Below, in pieces: positions 10,601 to 24,910 of a stretch of 64,000 bases of DNA. Origin of the DNA: Sipunculus nudus (Eukaryota; Annelida; Sipuncula; Golfingiida; Sipunculidae). Below the pieces are notes generated by a model, which was not told where the DNA came from, searched no databases, and worked only from the letters and a program-made list of their open reading frames with translations. How positions within the stretch are numbered: position 1 is the first letter of the stretch; each line of letters starts with the position of its first letter. Where the stretch lies: assembly GCA_026874595.1 (NCBI GenBank), contig CM049306.1:92270642-92334641 (forward strand), in the 5' to 3' direction. The position numbers and the translations under genes were made by a program.

Positions 10601-13600
10601 GTGAGTATTTGATATGTTATTGTTAAACAGAATGGCTCTCAGTGGAGCGCATACCTCTGCCAAGCTAACACAACCCTGCTGGATCTGTCCCTTTATACTC
10701 CACTATTTACACAGCTCTTATACACTTCAGTCATTCCTTATCTTCTACACTTTAACTGTTGCTCCGTTAAGCATGTTTTTTCTGGGTTTCAGCACCAAGA
10801 ATCAGATCAACAAAGACAGGGATGTCATGGGTGTGAAACTTGGAGTTGGATGCACAATACTATTCCATACTGTCATTGGTCTGATTTATTTTCCTCTGTG
10901 CCCTAGCCCTGGTGGTGAAACCCAGAGAATCAGTGGTTTAAGCAAAGGAGATATAGAAACTACAGTGTATATATTTATTGTTTTATAACCATTGCATGAG
11001 GAATGTACCCTTTATTCAAGTCTGCACCACAATTTAATGGGGTCCTCTCTGGCTAATCTCCTGACCCTCCCCAAAGGTAAATGGAGGTAGTTCTGAAGTT
11101 TGGGATGATCCTGGTAACAAACAAACAGAGGTCAAAATGGTAACCGCCTTGGCAGACAAAGAAAGAGATTTTAGGGTAATACCATGATGTAACAATTCAA
11201 AGGCAAGAACACTTTAATATGAACGGGAACATCGTCTCTTACAGTAAATTCAAATAAATATATACAGAACAATCTTATATGTTTTTTTCACAAACTATGA
11301 TTGAATTAGTAATTATATTTTACATTTCCTTTACTTGTTTATGCAATAACATGATGAGAAAATTACTTGTTCAAATTTATAATGTTTTATTTAAATTACC
11401 TAGTTAGATTTGAATGATTAGAAAAAGCCATATAATAAAGAATGAATTATATCTCATTCTGTATTCTTTGTTTTTGGTATGGTCCAGGAGCACCTCTAAA
11501 TCAAATCAGCGTAAAATAATCTTTTAAGTAATGTAGTTAGTGATTTGTCAGCTTCTGTAACAAACATGCCATATCTCTACATTTCTGTTAAATCACACAG
11601 CAGTTTTAGTTATTTATATGCAAAAGTACAACAAACATGGCTTACCCCTTAGAGGATGCCTGTTTTCGCTTGTCTGTCAGCTAATCCTGTACGTCTTTGC
11701 TTTATCCGTGTTCCATTTACATGTCTACTGTCAGATTTTACTGGTTACCGTATTCTGTTTTCCACAAATCTAATTTGCTGACATATTTATTTTCTGCAAA
11801 GCTTTCAATGATATTCCTTTGGGCCCTGTTACTTGCTCCTGTGTCATATGCTTTTAAAGTTGGTCAGGTCAGTACTTAATGCATTTTCACAACTTGCAAG
11901 AATGCTATGTCATTTTGCCTTTGCATTAACCATTAATGCCTACCTCTGATAAATCAATGTTAAGTTGGAAGACATAATTTAAAAAAAAAAAAAACTGTAT
12001 AAAATCAGCTAAATACAGGTTTTGATTCAATGTAGAGAACGTAAGTAACTCTCTGGATATAATATTCATCAAGTAGTCCCAGAGAAGTAGTTAAGGTAAT
12101 TTCATGGAAAATTGTACTCTCCTCACACAGCAGTTAAACGCTGCAGTCATCCCAGACGTCTTGTCATGTGACCGCTGATTTGTATGGCAAGGTATTAACT
12201 CAGCATATTGGTAAATCTGTCTGCATGTTTGTTAAATACCTGACCGCAGGAACACAAGCATGGCTCACACAGGTTACTGGAGATGAGCCAACTTTTATGC
12301 CATACAGGAAATGACTCATTACCATGGAGATTGATTTTCAGTTTGGGTTGTGAGTTCAAATGTAAGCTTTTATGTTAATTCATCATTTGTAGCCTAATGT
12401 TAAGATTACGGGCTGTTTACCATGATATGAATGCAACATGATGGAAAACCACTGTGATGCATTCCTTGGCTTGTATCACGACTAAAGTTAGGCCGACCAG
12501 CCCATTATAATTGCCTACTGAGTCGTGTTGTCATGGCTAACAAGAAAGCATGATCATTTTCAGTATGCTTCATCCTTGCTATCAGAGAAACTGCTGATTG
12601 AGGTCGGTGATCAATGGCTTAAATAATTGATGTGACTCTGTCTCTCCGAGGGTCAGGTGTGGCAAATGATGTCCCTCCAGGGTGTCTGGCACAGTTCCCT
12701 CTGGATAATATCATTACATCTGGCCACCTTCCTTGGGGTTATGCAGGGACAATATGTCACCCAGTAGGATTCTTGTTGCAGGATACAGCAAGCAAGGAAA
12801 TTTATACATCTGCATTTACAGCCTTTATGCAGTGGTCACTCACATTGGTTTATATGCAAAATTTCAAAGAAATCTTTCCATAACTGTTTGAGTGATATAT
12901 GCATACAAAGTCTTACAAAAGGGTGCATTATAGATGGTGTCAGAATTCTTATTTATCAAATAAAGCATTCCAAGAACTTTGGTCATATCAAAGTTCAGGA
13001 CAATCCAAGTTCCCATTATTGACAATTTGAATAGTATTTACTAAAATATGGACAAACAAGCCTAACACCTCATACATAACAACCAGACACAAAAGCATCA
13101 AACTGAAATATTCAGATTAATGGCCCCCTTAGTCCTAATGTCAGTCTCCTGTAGGATTCCTTGTTAATGTAATAACCGAAGTATACACAGCCATAGATCT
13201 GGTGCATATATTATTATACATTATATAATCAAATACAGTCACCCAGAAAGCATGTTACCACCTAAGGTTGCCAGATTAATCATCACAATGCTATCAGAAT
13301 TATCAGTTGTAACTGCATATGAACTGGTACCTTGGAGATAAGAGAGTGCACAATTGGGGTAAATTGCTAGCCCAGCCCTGCTTTGAAGACTAACCTGAGC
13401 GGTCAGATTATTTGACCTCAAACTAAGCCATCAAATCACCTTTACATTCCCATCCGGTCCTGTTTGCTTGAATGCACCTGTTCCTGTCTTATCAGTTAAA
13501 GAATTGCTAGTGGACTATAACAGGTCTATCACCAAGATATGCTTGCCCTGGTGAACATGGGACCATCAGGCCTAATACAGTGATAGTGGGCCTTAATTAA

Positions 13601-14905
13601 TCACTGTTACTCTCTCAGGGAGGTGGAACCCAATATAATTGTTTAAGTACGTCATCCAGTGGTGTGCAGATAATTTTTAATTGAACATAAAAGACTTTCT
13701 TTTAGGAATGTAGGTCACTCAGCTCAATATCGTCAGCTTTTCCCCCTGTTTCACTTGGCACCATAATTTCAAACTAAGGAAAACCTAACCTGAATGAACT
13801 AATTTTCAATCAGTTAAAGATTAAGTTTCGTGACCAGTTTACTATGGTCACTTTAAAATTTGTGGCAGGGGTCTTGACTGTGAACCATTCAACAAAATTC
13901 CATAAGATTAAGTATCCAGCTTATAGTATTAAAGGCATTGAACAATAGACTTGAAGGTAACACTGTTTCTGGCACAGGGCCAAGAATCTGACTAACAAGG
14001 GGGGATGTCCTTGTGTATTCAGTCTAAAGGGACCAGGTGTCACATGTTTGAAATTTGGAGCTGAATGCACAATGCATACCACGCTCTCATTGGTCTGATT
14101 ACCTTAGAGTTATATGCTAAGTGTGCTCCGTGGTGTTCTAACCCCAGAGAACCTTGACATTCAAATTTAAAGCAACCGTTAAAATGAAATAGAGACCTGG
14201 GGTGACAGCTATTTTGTTTCTTCCACATTGATAAATTTTTGTGGAGATTAAAATAAAAGGGGCAGATCTCATTGGAAGTAGTACTCTACTGAATGCAACT
14301 CCTTGTTTTAAAAGAGTTAGGGTTTATTTGGCTTAAATTAAATCAATTTTATTGCATTTCCCGGGTAGAGCTTCAACTGAGCAGTCAACTTGACAGTCTA
14401 GTGAATGTGAGGTCAATCAGCAGAGGTGCATTCCATCACCATGACATGTTACCCACTGTTCCATTTAAGACAGTATTCATGCTCTTTGACTTAATAAACT
14501 CTTGATGATAGAAGGCAGCTAGGTGTATCTACAATAGATCAATTACCTGAGAGTCCTGCATGACCCACCAGACAAGTGAGCCGGGAAGATGGATTCAGAA
14601 ATCTGCTGCAGTCAACAGATAGCCCACAGATCCAAGGACAGACTGGTGCTTAAATCTCCCAGTGGGATAGTTATATACACCACAGATCATATGTCAGATA
14701 CTTTGGAGACCCATTTGGCTATAGTGATAATACCAAAACCTTTATAATGGCTTAGAGAAATACTCTTTTACACCATTCTTTTTTCACTAAGGTCCTGTAC
14801 GCAAGGCTGGCTATTCAGAGAAATGTTAAAATAAATTGTAAGCCCGAGTTTAGTGATCAATATTCTGGCTGACTGTCGAAGAATGCAATTATTAATTATT
14901 AAATA

Positions 14906-14910
<5 letters not shown>
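10601..14910. other. Intronic DNA, no repeat or gene recognised
   Basis: This is the longest stretch of the intron that looks single-copy. Open frames at 10614-10988 and 12632-12883 have no recognisable domain. I saw no TIR element and no F-type terminus here. Confidence 0.5.

Positions 14911-14951
<41 letters not shown>
14911..14951. repeat. (AT)n microsatellite
   Basis: About 20 uninterrupted TA dinucleotides. Confidence 0.98.
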
Positions 14952-14953
<2 letters not shown>

Positions 14954-16976
14954 CAAGATTATTTTTTTAATATCAGTATCATTAGAGTCTGGAACTGATT
15001 CAGAAAAATTTTAAGCGTTCAGTTTGCTACACTTTGCATGAAGATTGTATTTTATGTATTAATTCCCTTCAGGGCCATAGATAATTATTGCGATTCCTAA
15101 CTAAGGCATCGTCTGTCATATTAGTTCTTGTTCTATTTATCAGTTATTTTATCATTCCTGATACATCACTGATGCATCAATTTAATAATAGTATATTGAT
15201 ATTTAGTGCGATCTACATTTTATAATATTCTAATGTCTTCTCTCAGAGACAACACAAACTTTGTTGAGATGAATCCCGGTAGATCTGTAATGGGAAATAT
15301 CCCCCTTTCCTTTATTTTATCTACACATTTTCTCTCCTGTATTCCTCTGAAAGGATTATGACTGATTGGGGCATAAATTCCATAATTATAGGCCTCCATC
15401 GTAGAGAACAGGGAATTTTGAAATGGTCCACGTCTGTCTGTCCTATTAAGCGTCTGTCCTTCTGTCCGTCCATCCCACCCCATCACTGATACCACACTTT
15501 CCTAGTAAAAGATATGGCGGGGGACTATTTGAGCCACTTGGCCCTTGTTTTGCATTTAAAATAGACATGTTCTTTTGTAGGAATCATTAATTTCAGGCAT
15601 TGGTTATCTCAATAAGTTCAGTTTTGGGTGCTGATAGAAGACTGGAAACTCCTGTAATCTGCCATCAAAATTGCAGTTTGGCCACTGCAAAATAAGTTGT
15701 TCCACAAATTATGGAACTTAAAATGCAGAGCCGGTGACCAATTTAAAAAATTCATGTTTGTAAAAATATTAGGATGAAAACAAAATATGTGAAATTTGGT
15801 CAAATTCCAGGAATTATTAAAAAAAAGTATGACAATTCTTGCTTAGTGCATATGAATAATACAAAATGTAATTCATTTCATTAAACCTGTATTTATGAAA
15901 ATGTCTTAAAAATTTATCTATTGAAAAAAAAGAGCTGGGATTCTGGAGAAAAATTAAATTTTTTTGTGTTGTGTGGTCTGAGATAGGAGTGGTCTCCTCT
16001 CTGTGATGTGGAACACCTGATGATTAGCTTTAACAGTTCTGGTGATGCAGACGCTATTGATCTGCATAAATTGCCCACCGGGAGACCAGCATTAAGGACG
16101 AGCTCTGTTGAATGATACAAATTATTTTTCTACCCATACCCCAGCTTGCTTTGATCACTGAATTACACATTATCTTCTTAGTTATCAGTCCCATGGCCTT
16201 TTTTACAAAAAAAAAGTATAACACATTATTTTGCATCAGTTACAGATTTAAAGAAAACAGCGTAGTCAACAGTGCATGTCTTTTATTGAGTTAGATGGGC
16301 CTGGGTCTTTTTATTCTCCCATTGTCATATGATTTTCCCTTAGCTCCATGCTCCTGTCCTTGCTCATACTCCCGACAGGCTTCCATGACATTTCTCACTT
16401 ATTGTTCGACCTCTTAGATCTCGGTGATGTTAGCTCCCTGATGTAAACCACTCACGGTTCACTCAGAGGAAGTCCCTACCTCCAGGGGCCATTGTAAATC
16501 CTCATAAGATGGGTAAAGCTGAAAAAGTACATCTGTAATCTTTAAGAATACTTGCCTGATATTCCTGTTGTATACTCCCTGAAATTTCAATTCTGTTTTA
16601 TAAGAGAAAGGATTGAATTATTATTTTGAGAAGTTTTTCTTGCTTCTTTGACATTTTGCTGTTTATATCTGTTACCAAAGATTGACGATTTATTATTATT
16701 AATTTTCTCACGATAACAAATACCTGTTGATCATAATTTTGGTTTATTTGCAAGTTTTGTGGCTTCTATAGATGGCTTCATTTAGCTGTGACTTTATGAC
16801 CATCTTTAAAGAGATCTTGTTTTTGTATTTTGCATGAATTCTGCAGGATATCCTGTTTGGGTTATTAAAAAAATTGAATATTTTTCAATTTAGCTAAATA
16901 TTTTTGTTGTCTCTGTAAATGTCAGCAGCAAATTTTGTTTCTATCAAGTTTTCTCAACCATTAGTTGGTAAACATT
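14952..16976. other. Intronic DNA, no gene recognised
   Basis: AT-rich, unique-looking intron sequence with short chance open frames. A CTGTCTGTCC-type stretch on the plus strand at 15431-15476 is a degenerate GTCC microsatellite of the kind found in the F elements. No element ends were identified around it. Confidence 0.45.
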
Positions 16977-18764
16977 TACCATAGAAACTTGCATATAAGA
17001 CATATCTTGTATATAAGCCGAGTATAAATTTTCAGGGTAAATATCAGGTAAAAATTTTTTCTAAGCCATTCTGGGTGTCAAAACAGGTCTGAAGCAGCAT
17101 ACATGACCATCGAGAGTGGTATGACAGGCCACTAGGGAAGGTGAATTGTATGACTGGCCACTGGTTATTGACATTCATACCACTCCAATTTATTTTTTAA
17201 ACTATAAAATTGTCATTTGTTTTGTTGTGCAATCTAGTTACAAATTATTGGGCATCATAAAGATTCTAAGATTAATAAATACAACAGGTCGATACTTTAG
17301 TATTTTGCAGAAATAAAGATAGTCTGACACCCAGAATAGGCAGGTGGGCGATAATAGAAAAGCCAAGGATTTCTCATACTTTCATTCATCGCTCATTAAT
17401 TTTAAACCTCTAATGATTGTTTGTGTCAGATATCAATAAAAACATGACTATTTAAGCATGTTAATAAAACATGATTGTTGCTGACTTCTCTACATTTTAT
17501 ATCATCTAAATTGACAAGAAAGCGCGAAGTTGGACCACGCGAGTCGCCTAAAAAGGCCATGTGACAGTGTAATCTGTCCTCACCTTGGTCATATCCTTGT
17601 ATCAAGGGCAGTAATTGTATTATCATAGATTTTTATTATACATTCTGAGAAAACACAAGGCCGTAAATGACAGCTTTATTCAAGTTTTAATTAACTCCGG
17701 TCTTCCTTGTCTTAACAGTTGGACTGATGAACAATTACATGTGATATAACTGCATACATGCAGCATAGGTATCTAGCATAGTGAACCACAGGGAGCAAGC
17801 ACAGCATCCAGGGCTACACGCAGACAACACATCAGTCATTCTTTGATCAATCTCCGGTTTCCTATCTTTTTGATGAAAGCTTTTGTGAGTGAATCATATA
17901 TTTCACATTCTGTTGAGTACTAATTTTGACTAAGTCTTGCAGGTTTTGTGTTCTTTTGTTCATTGCGATATTGATTTCAGGTTGAACTTCAATCTATTTT
18001 TTCCCGAGCTTTGCTCAGGGCCGCAATCATTCAATAGGATTAAGGATAATTCTTAAGTAGGAACTTCTGAATGGAGTGATAATTTCACACCTGCGTGTAA
18101 GTACACAGGTGAACAGCATGACTTAGTTTGGGGCTTCTTGCAACAGGCAGCCGCCCTGGTACCTAGGGAGCGCTAATCGGTGTAGTAATCAGCCTTTTGT
18201 CACCTGTAGTTTAGATACCACAGCCCACAGGCTTTTTTCTGTTTACATGTTTGCTAGCTTATGCAAGCACCAAATGTTTTTGTGGAGCAATACTGTAACT
18301 TAATTGGATGTCAAATACACAGGGGCCAAGGCCCTGGATAAAATCCCAATTGATTACGCAATACACATGCCTATTGCACTTGTACTTACTCGCCCGTGAA
18401 TGAAGCTCATTATAGCTAGAAGCGGGGCATTTTCTGGTTTTCTGCTACCATGTAAATTGCAAACATTTGAATATACTGCATTATCCAAATGAAAGAACAG
18501 CGTAAATGGTCAAACTTTGGAAAAATAATTATTGTTCGGAAAGCTAATTAGACAGTAATTTTGGACCCAAAAGGGGGACTTGTGAATGTGACTTCCCCGG
18601 AAATGGATAGTTGTCGATCTGTTAAGACATTCAGGCCGGCACTTTGACTAGGTTCGTGCAAAATTTGGCCTCTCAGGCTTAGACCCGCACATAAGTCGAC
18701 TCCCCTTTCTTTGATAAATTTTTTTTTAACAAATTTCTCGACGTATATGAGGTTTTTTACGGTA
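16977..18764. mobile_element. ~1.8-kb TIR-type element with 'cttatatgcgag' style ends
   Basis: The left end reads TACCATAGAAACTTGCATAT with CTTGTATATAAGCCGAG downstream. The right end, read inverted, is TACCGTAAAAAACCTCATAT then ACGTCGAG, and CATAAGTCGACTCCCC lies just inside it. Such ends (taccgtaaa...cgacttatatgcgag) mark a widespread invertebrate DNA-transposon/MITE type. The inside has no transposase-like frame. The TIR match is imperfect, so the copy is old. Confidence 0.6.
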
Positions 18765-19131
18765 GTACTTTATCATTTGTATAGATGTATCCTCATAAAA
18801 CAGCACAGTGTATATAAGATCACGGTCACATTTGGCATGTCTTACAAGCAACCTCTACAGAATTAATTTTAAAAAAAATTGGTACAACTGTACTAAACTA
18901 TAGTAATGTTAGGGTGATGAATCAGTTTTATTTCAACTTGAAGAAGAATTCAGTCTAAATTGTTACCTTCATTATTGCAAGACTAAACCTGTGTTTGGGG
19001 GTCGGGATTTTCAGATTGTAATCTGAAAGTATTGTCAAAAGTTGCATAATATCAACTGACTAATTATGAACAAAGTCTGTGTTGAGACAAATTTTAAGAA
19101 AAAAGGGTACTTATGGTATAAATGTTGGTTA

Positions 19132-19296
19132 TACAGTGAAACCTTGAAATTAAGACCACCAACTGGACCTTGATAAATGGCTCACATTTTCGAGGTGGTC
19201 TTCTGAATGAGGTCTTATATAAAGAGGAACAAAAATTTGGTCATTATTTTGAGGTAGTAGCTTTACTGAGGTGGTCATTAGGTGGGGTTTTACTGT
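19132..19296. mobile_element. Short MITE, ~165 bp, TACAGTGAAACC ends
   Basis: The left end TACAGTGAAACCTTG is answered by GGGGTTTTACTGTA on the right. The inside carries paired AAGACCACC / GAGGTGGTCTT words, so the element can fold on itself. Related fragments are at 57637-57829 and about 55846-55980. It is non-coding. Confidence 0.7.
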
Positions 19297-20411
19297 ACGT
19301 GGTCATAGACCACAGACCACTGATAGTCATCAGTGGTTATAGCTTCTTTAAGAGCAGCTGGTTCTTTGGTTAGTTCAATCTGTTAACTCCAAAACAAATA
19401 CAAGAATGTCCTTAATCATGTGAACAAAATAAGCAGGAATCAGCTGATTTGGACATCCAGATAATGAAGGTAATTACTAATGATAAATTTAGACATATTA
19501 TAGAGTAAACCTGAGTAAAGTCATGATGGTATTGATAGTAATCACAGATAAATATGCATATACCAGTGGGATCATAATTATATGGAAGTCTCGTCACCTT
19601 TTGCCATCTTTTTTAGGAATACTCAATTGCTCTTTTAAATTAAATTTATATCATGAAAATATTGCTCTTCTGAAATTTTGTCATCTATTTTTTTTTACAA
19701 AGTTCATTTTCACTTGTGCATCATTTTTCAATACAATTACATGACAATACTATCAGGATAAGCTCTGTTGATATATAGAAACACTTAAAAAGCCAAGAAA
19801 ACAATAAATTCTGATACATCCAAGGTCTGGTCCTTTTCGGTTGTTGCGGCATTCACATCTTCATCTCCCGCAGGGACCAGGCAGTAAACCAATTCAACCA
19901 AACTGATTAATTTATGATCCCCGTTTAGAATCTCAGAAGGTGAACGGCAACAATTCATTCTATTTTAAGCTCCTTTTTGCTCCCTTCATTGTGTTACATG
20001 GAGGACGCAAATGATGCGGTTATCACCATCCTTGTCTATTGTTGAGAGCCTCAAGGTTGGTAATGCTTCCTCACAGCAGTGAAAGGCCAGAGTTGTAAAA
20101 AACGACATTGGAATTATTACCGATCAGCAGACACTGTGAATGAGGTGCTGTGTTCTCTGAGGGGAGGCCAACAGTGAAATGGCCAGGTGACTTTTTAAAT
20201 GTTTGCAGTGGTTCTTGGTTTTATATCCCTGACTTGTTTCCAGGACTTTCTAGCCTCATATATGTTATAAGCATAGCCAAAGCAAATTGGCCACATAAAT
20301 TTCAAATATTTTTGATAGTTCTTGGTTTTATTTATTAGACATGTTTCCAGCAAGGACTAGCTCCTGGCCATGTTTGATAGAGATTTTGCATCCAGGTCCA
20401 GCTTCATTTTT
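19297..20411. other. Intronic DNA, no gene recognised
   Basis: AT-rich sequence. Two short blocks containing GTTCTTGGTTTTAT (20211-20224 and 20318-20331) are a local direct repeat. I see nothing else. Confidence 0.5.
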
Positions 20412-21804
20412 AGCGAACCTGTGAGCTTATGCGATGGCGTGGCGTTGTCCAACCGCCGTCCAGTCCGCAGTCCAGGGCTGGCTGTCCGCCGTCCTTGGCT
20501 GTAAGTCAGAAACAGTCAGAGCTAGCTGCTCCAAATTACATGTAAGAGTTAGTCACATGAGAAACTTGGTGCCCTAGAGCTTATTATGGGGTATCTGCAT
20601 TACTTTAGATTTTATAGAGAAAAAGCTGAAAAAAAACTTTAAAAAATCTTCTTCTCTGAAACTGTCCAGCCAAATTGTTTATTATTTCACAGAAATGTTC
20701 CCTGGAACAATCTCTCTCAAGTTTGTTTGAATGGTTCTAGTTCGGTAATTTATGGTTGAGTTACAGGAGGTTTAACTTAGTCATCTGTCCAAAAAAGTAC
20801 ACTAAAATTAAAATCTCAAATCACCAAATTTTATGCCAATGTTTGTAAAATTAGTCAAATCTGAAATTGAGGTATTGGTGCCGCCACCTACATTGATATG
20901 TTTTTTTTACAAGCAATAGTGTAATTATAGACCCTCTAGCTTATACACTATTTTATGATGAAACTGTTAAGCTGAATAGTTTAAACTTTACAAGATTCAT
21001 TCTATGGTAGGGTTCTGCCAGTTTTACAACAATAGATTGGGTAAATGCAGCTTTAAAAAAGCAGTGTAGCCAATTGAAAAAGGCTTTCTGTGTTTGAAAA
21101 CAGATTTGACAACATGCCGAGTTTTAGCAGTCAAGTCGAGAGGTCACTCAGTACAACCAGGTGGGGTCCAGACATCACCATGGCAACTGACCTGGCTCTG
21201 TCTTGTGTCAAGACAAGGTGTCTAGACATCTAGACTCATCGTCTAGACGCAGAATGCCAAGATTTGAACTATTGGAACTATATCTTTCAACTGTTTGAAA
21301 AAAAACTGGGCTTGCATTATTAGCGAATCTTTGAGCTTATGCAATGGTGTTGCATCCGTCTTCCGTCGTCCGTCAGGCATTATAGCTATCTCAAAAAGGG
21401 CAGGAGCTAGCATTACCAAATTTTTTGCAAAAATTTGTCATCTAAAAATTCTATTGGATTTCGCTTATTTCTTTGCTAACTGCATTTTCTTAGATTTTAT
21501 AGGGAAGAAGCTAAAAAACATTAAAAAATGTTCTTCTCTGAAACCATGCTGCCAAATTGTCCGTTCATCTGTCCAGATAATCCTCTTTGGCATAAAAGAA
21601 CATATCCAAAATATCCTGACTGATACATCTTAGTTTTAAAATGTCCTAGTCTGAACCTTGCAAGTCCGAAACGTACATTTTGCTGAAATCATAATGACTT
21701 AGGTTGATATGCAGGACATAAGAGGATCAATATTAAATGTTAAAAAAAACCTCCTTTCATACTCCCAAACTTTGCACAGGTTCGCATAAGGCCTTTAGGC
21801 CTTG
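20412..21804 (+). mobile_element. F2-a: F2-family element, AGCGAACCTGTGAGC...CACAGGTTCGC
   Basis: The element starts with AGCGAACCTGTG after TTTTT. A GCCGTCCAGTCCGCAGTCC microsatellite-like stretch follows at 20454-20472. Near the 3' end, CACAGGTTCGC (about 21775-21785) is the exact inverse of GCGAACCTGTG. It is followed by the hairpin AAGGCCTTTAGGCCTT and the end CTTG (21801-21804) before TT. A second, diverged 5' end (AGCGAATCTTTGAGC) at 21322 shows that two partial copies are joined or nested. A palindrome variant GGTGCCGCCACC is at 20877-20888. It is non-coding. Confidence 0.75.
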
Positions 21805-21978
21805 TTGATTTAACAAGACAATGACTGCAGACCCTCACTCAGTTTTTGCTGCTACATCTGGGGACTGAAAAATTAACTACAATTTAATTTAATATTTTTC
21901 CTCCAGTGAATTATTAGGTGAAGAGTGATTAATAAATATTTATATCAAGGCAGGTATGTTGAATTTTACTACTTTTTT

Positions 21979-24200
21979 AGCGAAAATGTGCATCTGCATT
22001 TACTTAGATTAGATTTTATAGAGTAAAAGCTAAAAAAATTTTTTGTTAAATCTTCTTCTCCAAAACTGTTCAGCCAAATGGTCCAATATATCATAGAAAT
22101 GATTCATGGAACAGTCTCTCAAGTATGTTCAAATGATTCCAGTTTGGCATTTTTTGGCCAAGTAACAGGAAGATGAACTTAGTCATTTGGCCAAAAAAAG
22201 CATACTAAAATTACAATATCAGAAACGGCTGGAGCTTTCATCACTAAATTTAATGCAAATGTTGGTTACATGAGTCATATTTGAAATTGAGGTATTGGTG
22301 GCACCACCTGCATCAACCTTTACTATAAGGGGGTCATCAGTCATCAGAACATTAACCCATAAATTCTCAGAAAAAGCAGGAGCTAGCATCCCTAAATTTT
22401 ATACAAATATTGTGGGATCAGCTTTTTTTTATGGTGTGTCACCTGCATCAACTTACATTTTTATTGGGGAAAAGCTTGAAAACTTTGAAAATCTTTTTCT
22501 CTGAAATCATTCAGCCAAATTGTTCAGTATTTCACAGAAATGATCCCAGAGACAAGCTCTCTTAAGTTTGTTCAAATGGTGTGGATTCTATGAATTTTGG
22601 CTGAGTTACAGGAATTTAAGCTTAGTCATTTGGCCAAGTAAGCATACTAACATAACAATCACAGAAAGGACAGGAGCTAGCATCACCAAATTTTGTACAA
22701 AAGTTGGTCACATGACTCATATTAGAAATTGAGGTTTTTGTGGTGCATTCTACATCGACTGTTTTTTATGGGCAAAACCCTCATCATTTTACCCTCTTTC
22801 AGCTTAAAAATGTTTTATGATGAGACCTTCACGCTGAATGGTTTAATTTTTCAAAAGAATTATCCTAGGGTATAGGGTTCTTTCAGTTGTATAAGGCTCA
22901 GATTCCTTATGTACAGAATGCAGGATGCAGAATGTGGAATGTGTATCTGGCAAAACAAATTCCAACATGTAGTGATATCTGAAGTTTCTGGATTGTATTC
23001 AGGGGCAACACATAGAAAACATGCATACTGTAACATTGCACAAAAATTATTTTAAGATGGCCTTTGTTCAAGTTTACTTAAATGAATTTGGGCAGTTCAA
23101 TGAAGGACTGTGAGATACTTTGGTAAACAAAGCTAATATATTTATTGTATTAAAAAATGAGCTCTTTGAGTATATAAGCAGAGCTGTACAGGCAACATAA
23201 ATAATTGGTTCAATATCCCACTTAATGTATGATAAATCCATGAATAAAATATATCTGTATTCTGATTTTGCTTTAAATAGCTATAAGCATCTGATATTAT
23301 TCTAAACATTTTGATTTAAAAAATCTTATTTAAATGCAGCTTGTCAAAAAAAAGCATTGTAGCTAAAGTCTTTCAGTATGTATAAACAGATTTGGCAACA
23401 TGCCAAAATTCTTTCTGTATCCATAACTAGCATGGCAGCCCCCCCCCCCCCCCCTCCAGTTATTTCAAATTTGGCAACAGATCAAGTTTCAGACAGGGTC
23501 TATATATAGCTTTTGCAGACTGCCAACTGTATCAAATTTTGCAACAGGTCAAGAGTTCACTCAGTGCAGCCAGGTAGAGGTCAAGAGTTTACTCAGTGTC
23601 CTAGCTGCAGCTGGCAATTAGATTCGCTTGACTTTGGGCAACTGCCTGCCTCAGCTGAGCTTTGTCAGCCCAGTACACCTGACTCAAGAGAAGTTTGATG
23701 TATCTGCCTGAAATTTTGGCCTGTCCATACATCTTTAATGTCTCTCTGGAATGCAAGACTGGTGGCACCACCTACAATAATATCTGCACAGTGTATGACC
23801 TCCCTGCTTATTTCTCAGGAGGGTTTTGATATATCAGCCTGAAATTGGGCATATGTATACATCTCAAATAGCTTTGTCATATACAAAACTGGTGGCACAA
23901 CCCATAATAATTTTTGCACAGTGCATGCTCTTGCTTATTTCTCAGGAGTGATTTGAAATTATGCACATCCATATATCTCGGATAGTTTTGTTTTATACAA
24001 GACTTTTGGCACCACCTACAATTGCTTTTGGGTTCCATGCATCTGTGCACATAGCGCAAGACTGGTTTGAATTATCTGCCTGAAATTTTGCATGTCCATA
24101 CATCTTTGATGGCTTTCTTGTTCACAAGACAGGCGGTGCCACATACAAAAATTTTGTTTTTTGTACCTCCATGCCATTAAGCCAATGCAGTTTATCATTA
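21979..24200 (+). mobile_element. F2-c: diverged F2-family repeat, right end unclear
   Basis: It starts with AGCGAAAATGTGCATCTG after a T-run and shares whole blocks with F2-a and F2-b (GGAGCTAGCATC, CCAAATTTTATGC, GAAATTGAGGTATTGGTGG). GGTGGCACCACC is at 22297-22308 and recurs with changes near 23760, 23890 and 24133. From about 23490 it matches the right part of F2-b around 31990-32700 (AGAGTTCACTCAGTGCAGCC and TATCAGCCTGAAATTGGGCAT blocks). I could not find the terminal hairpin and CTTG, so the end coordinate is approximate. Confidence 0.6.
23437..23455. repeat. Poly-C tract
   Basis: An almost uninterrupted run of about 18 C residues inside F2-c. A matching G-run lies in F3-a at about 26206-26221. 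Confidence 0.9.
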
Positions 24201-24910
24201 AAACGGAGGAGAAAAATGACTGGCTGGGGCAGCTAAAAGCCTGTATATGTGAGTGAGTATGATTCAGCTGGACATTTATGCTGTGTTAGCTTATATGCAT
24301 TGTGAACTCTATTTAATTTATATGGTTATTGAATAAATATGAGAATATGATTATTGTGTACTAAGGACAACAAAATCAAGGTTACAAAAAACAAGACATT
24401 TATCTGTGAATTTATTTTCCAGTTTATCATCCTGCAAGGCAGTTGATTCAAGATTCTGAAATGCAAACTCTGCAGAATGTAGCAATTTCTCATGGTTTTT
24501 CATGCTCCTGCGATTTTTAGCTCAGCTGACTATAAGTCATCTGAGCTATAGTCATGGTCCATTGTCCGTTGTCCGTCCATCTGTCTGTCTGTCCGTCTGT
24601 CGGTCCATCCGTCCGGATGTCCGTCCGTAAGACTGGCACGTTTCGGCACCATTGGACCTACGAATCTGAAATTCGCCATACAGTTAGATGTCCCCAAAAT
24701 CTCCTACCATGCCGAAAATTGGGTCAATAGGACTACGTTCCTTAGAAATATTAAGGAAAAACCTCAATTTTTTATTAGAAATCTATTTTTACACTTCAGG
24801 ACTGCCTAATATCAAAACCATTCATCTGGTTTTCTTCATATTTACCATAAATATTCCTCTATATAGTTCCTATGTACATGCCAGAAATTAAGTCAGTATT
24901 GTTTAACTGT

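Noticed and set aside
10614-10988. 124-residue plus-strand open frame just after the ADISSP exon
   Set aside because: It begins within the intron donor region in another frame and has no family resemblance; the GTGAGT donor and the in-frame join to 53946 explain the exon better.
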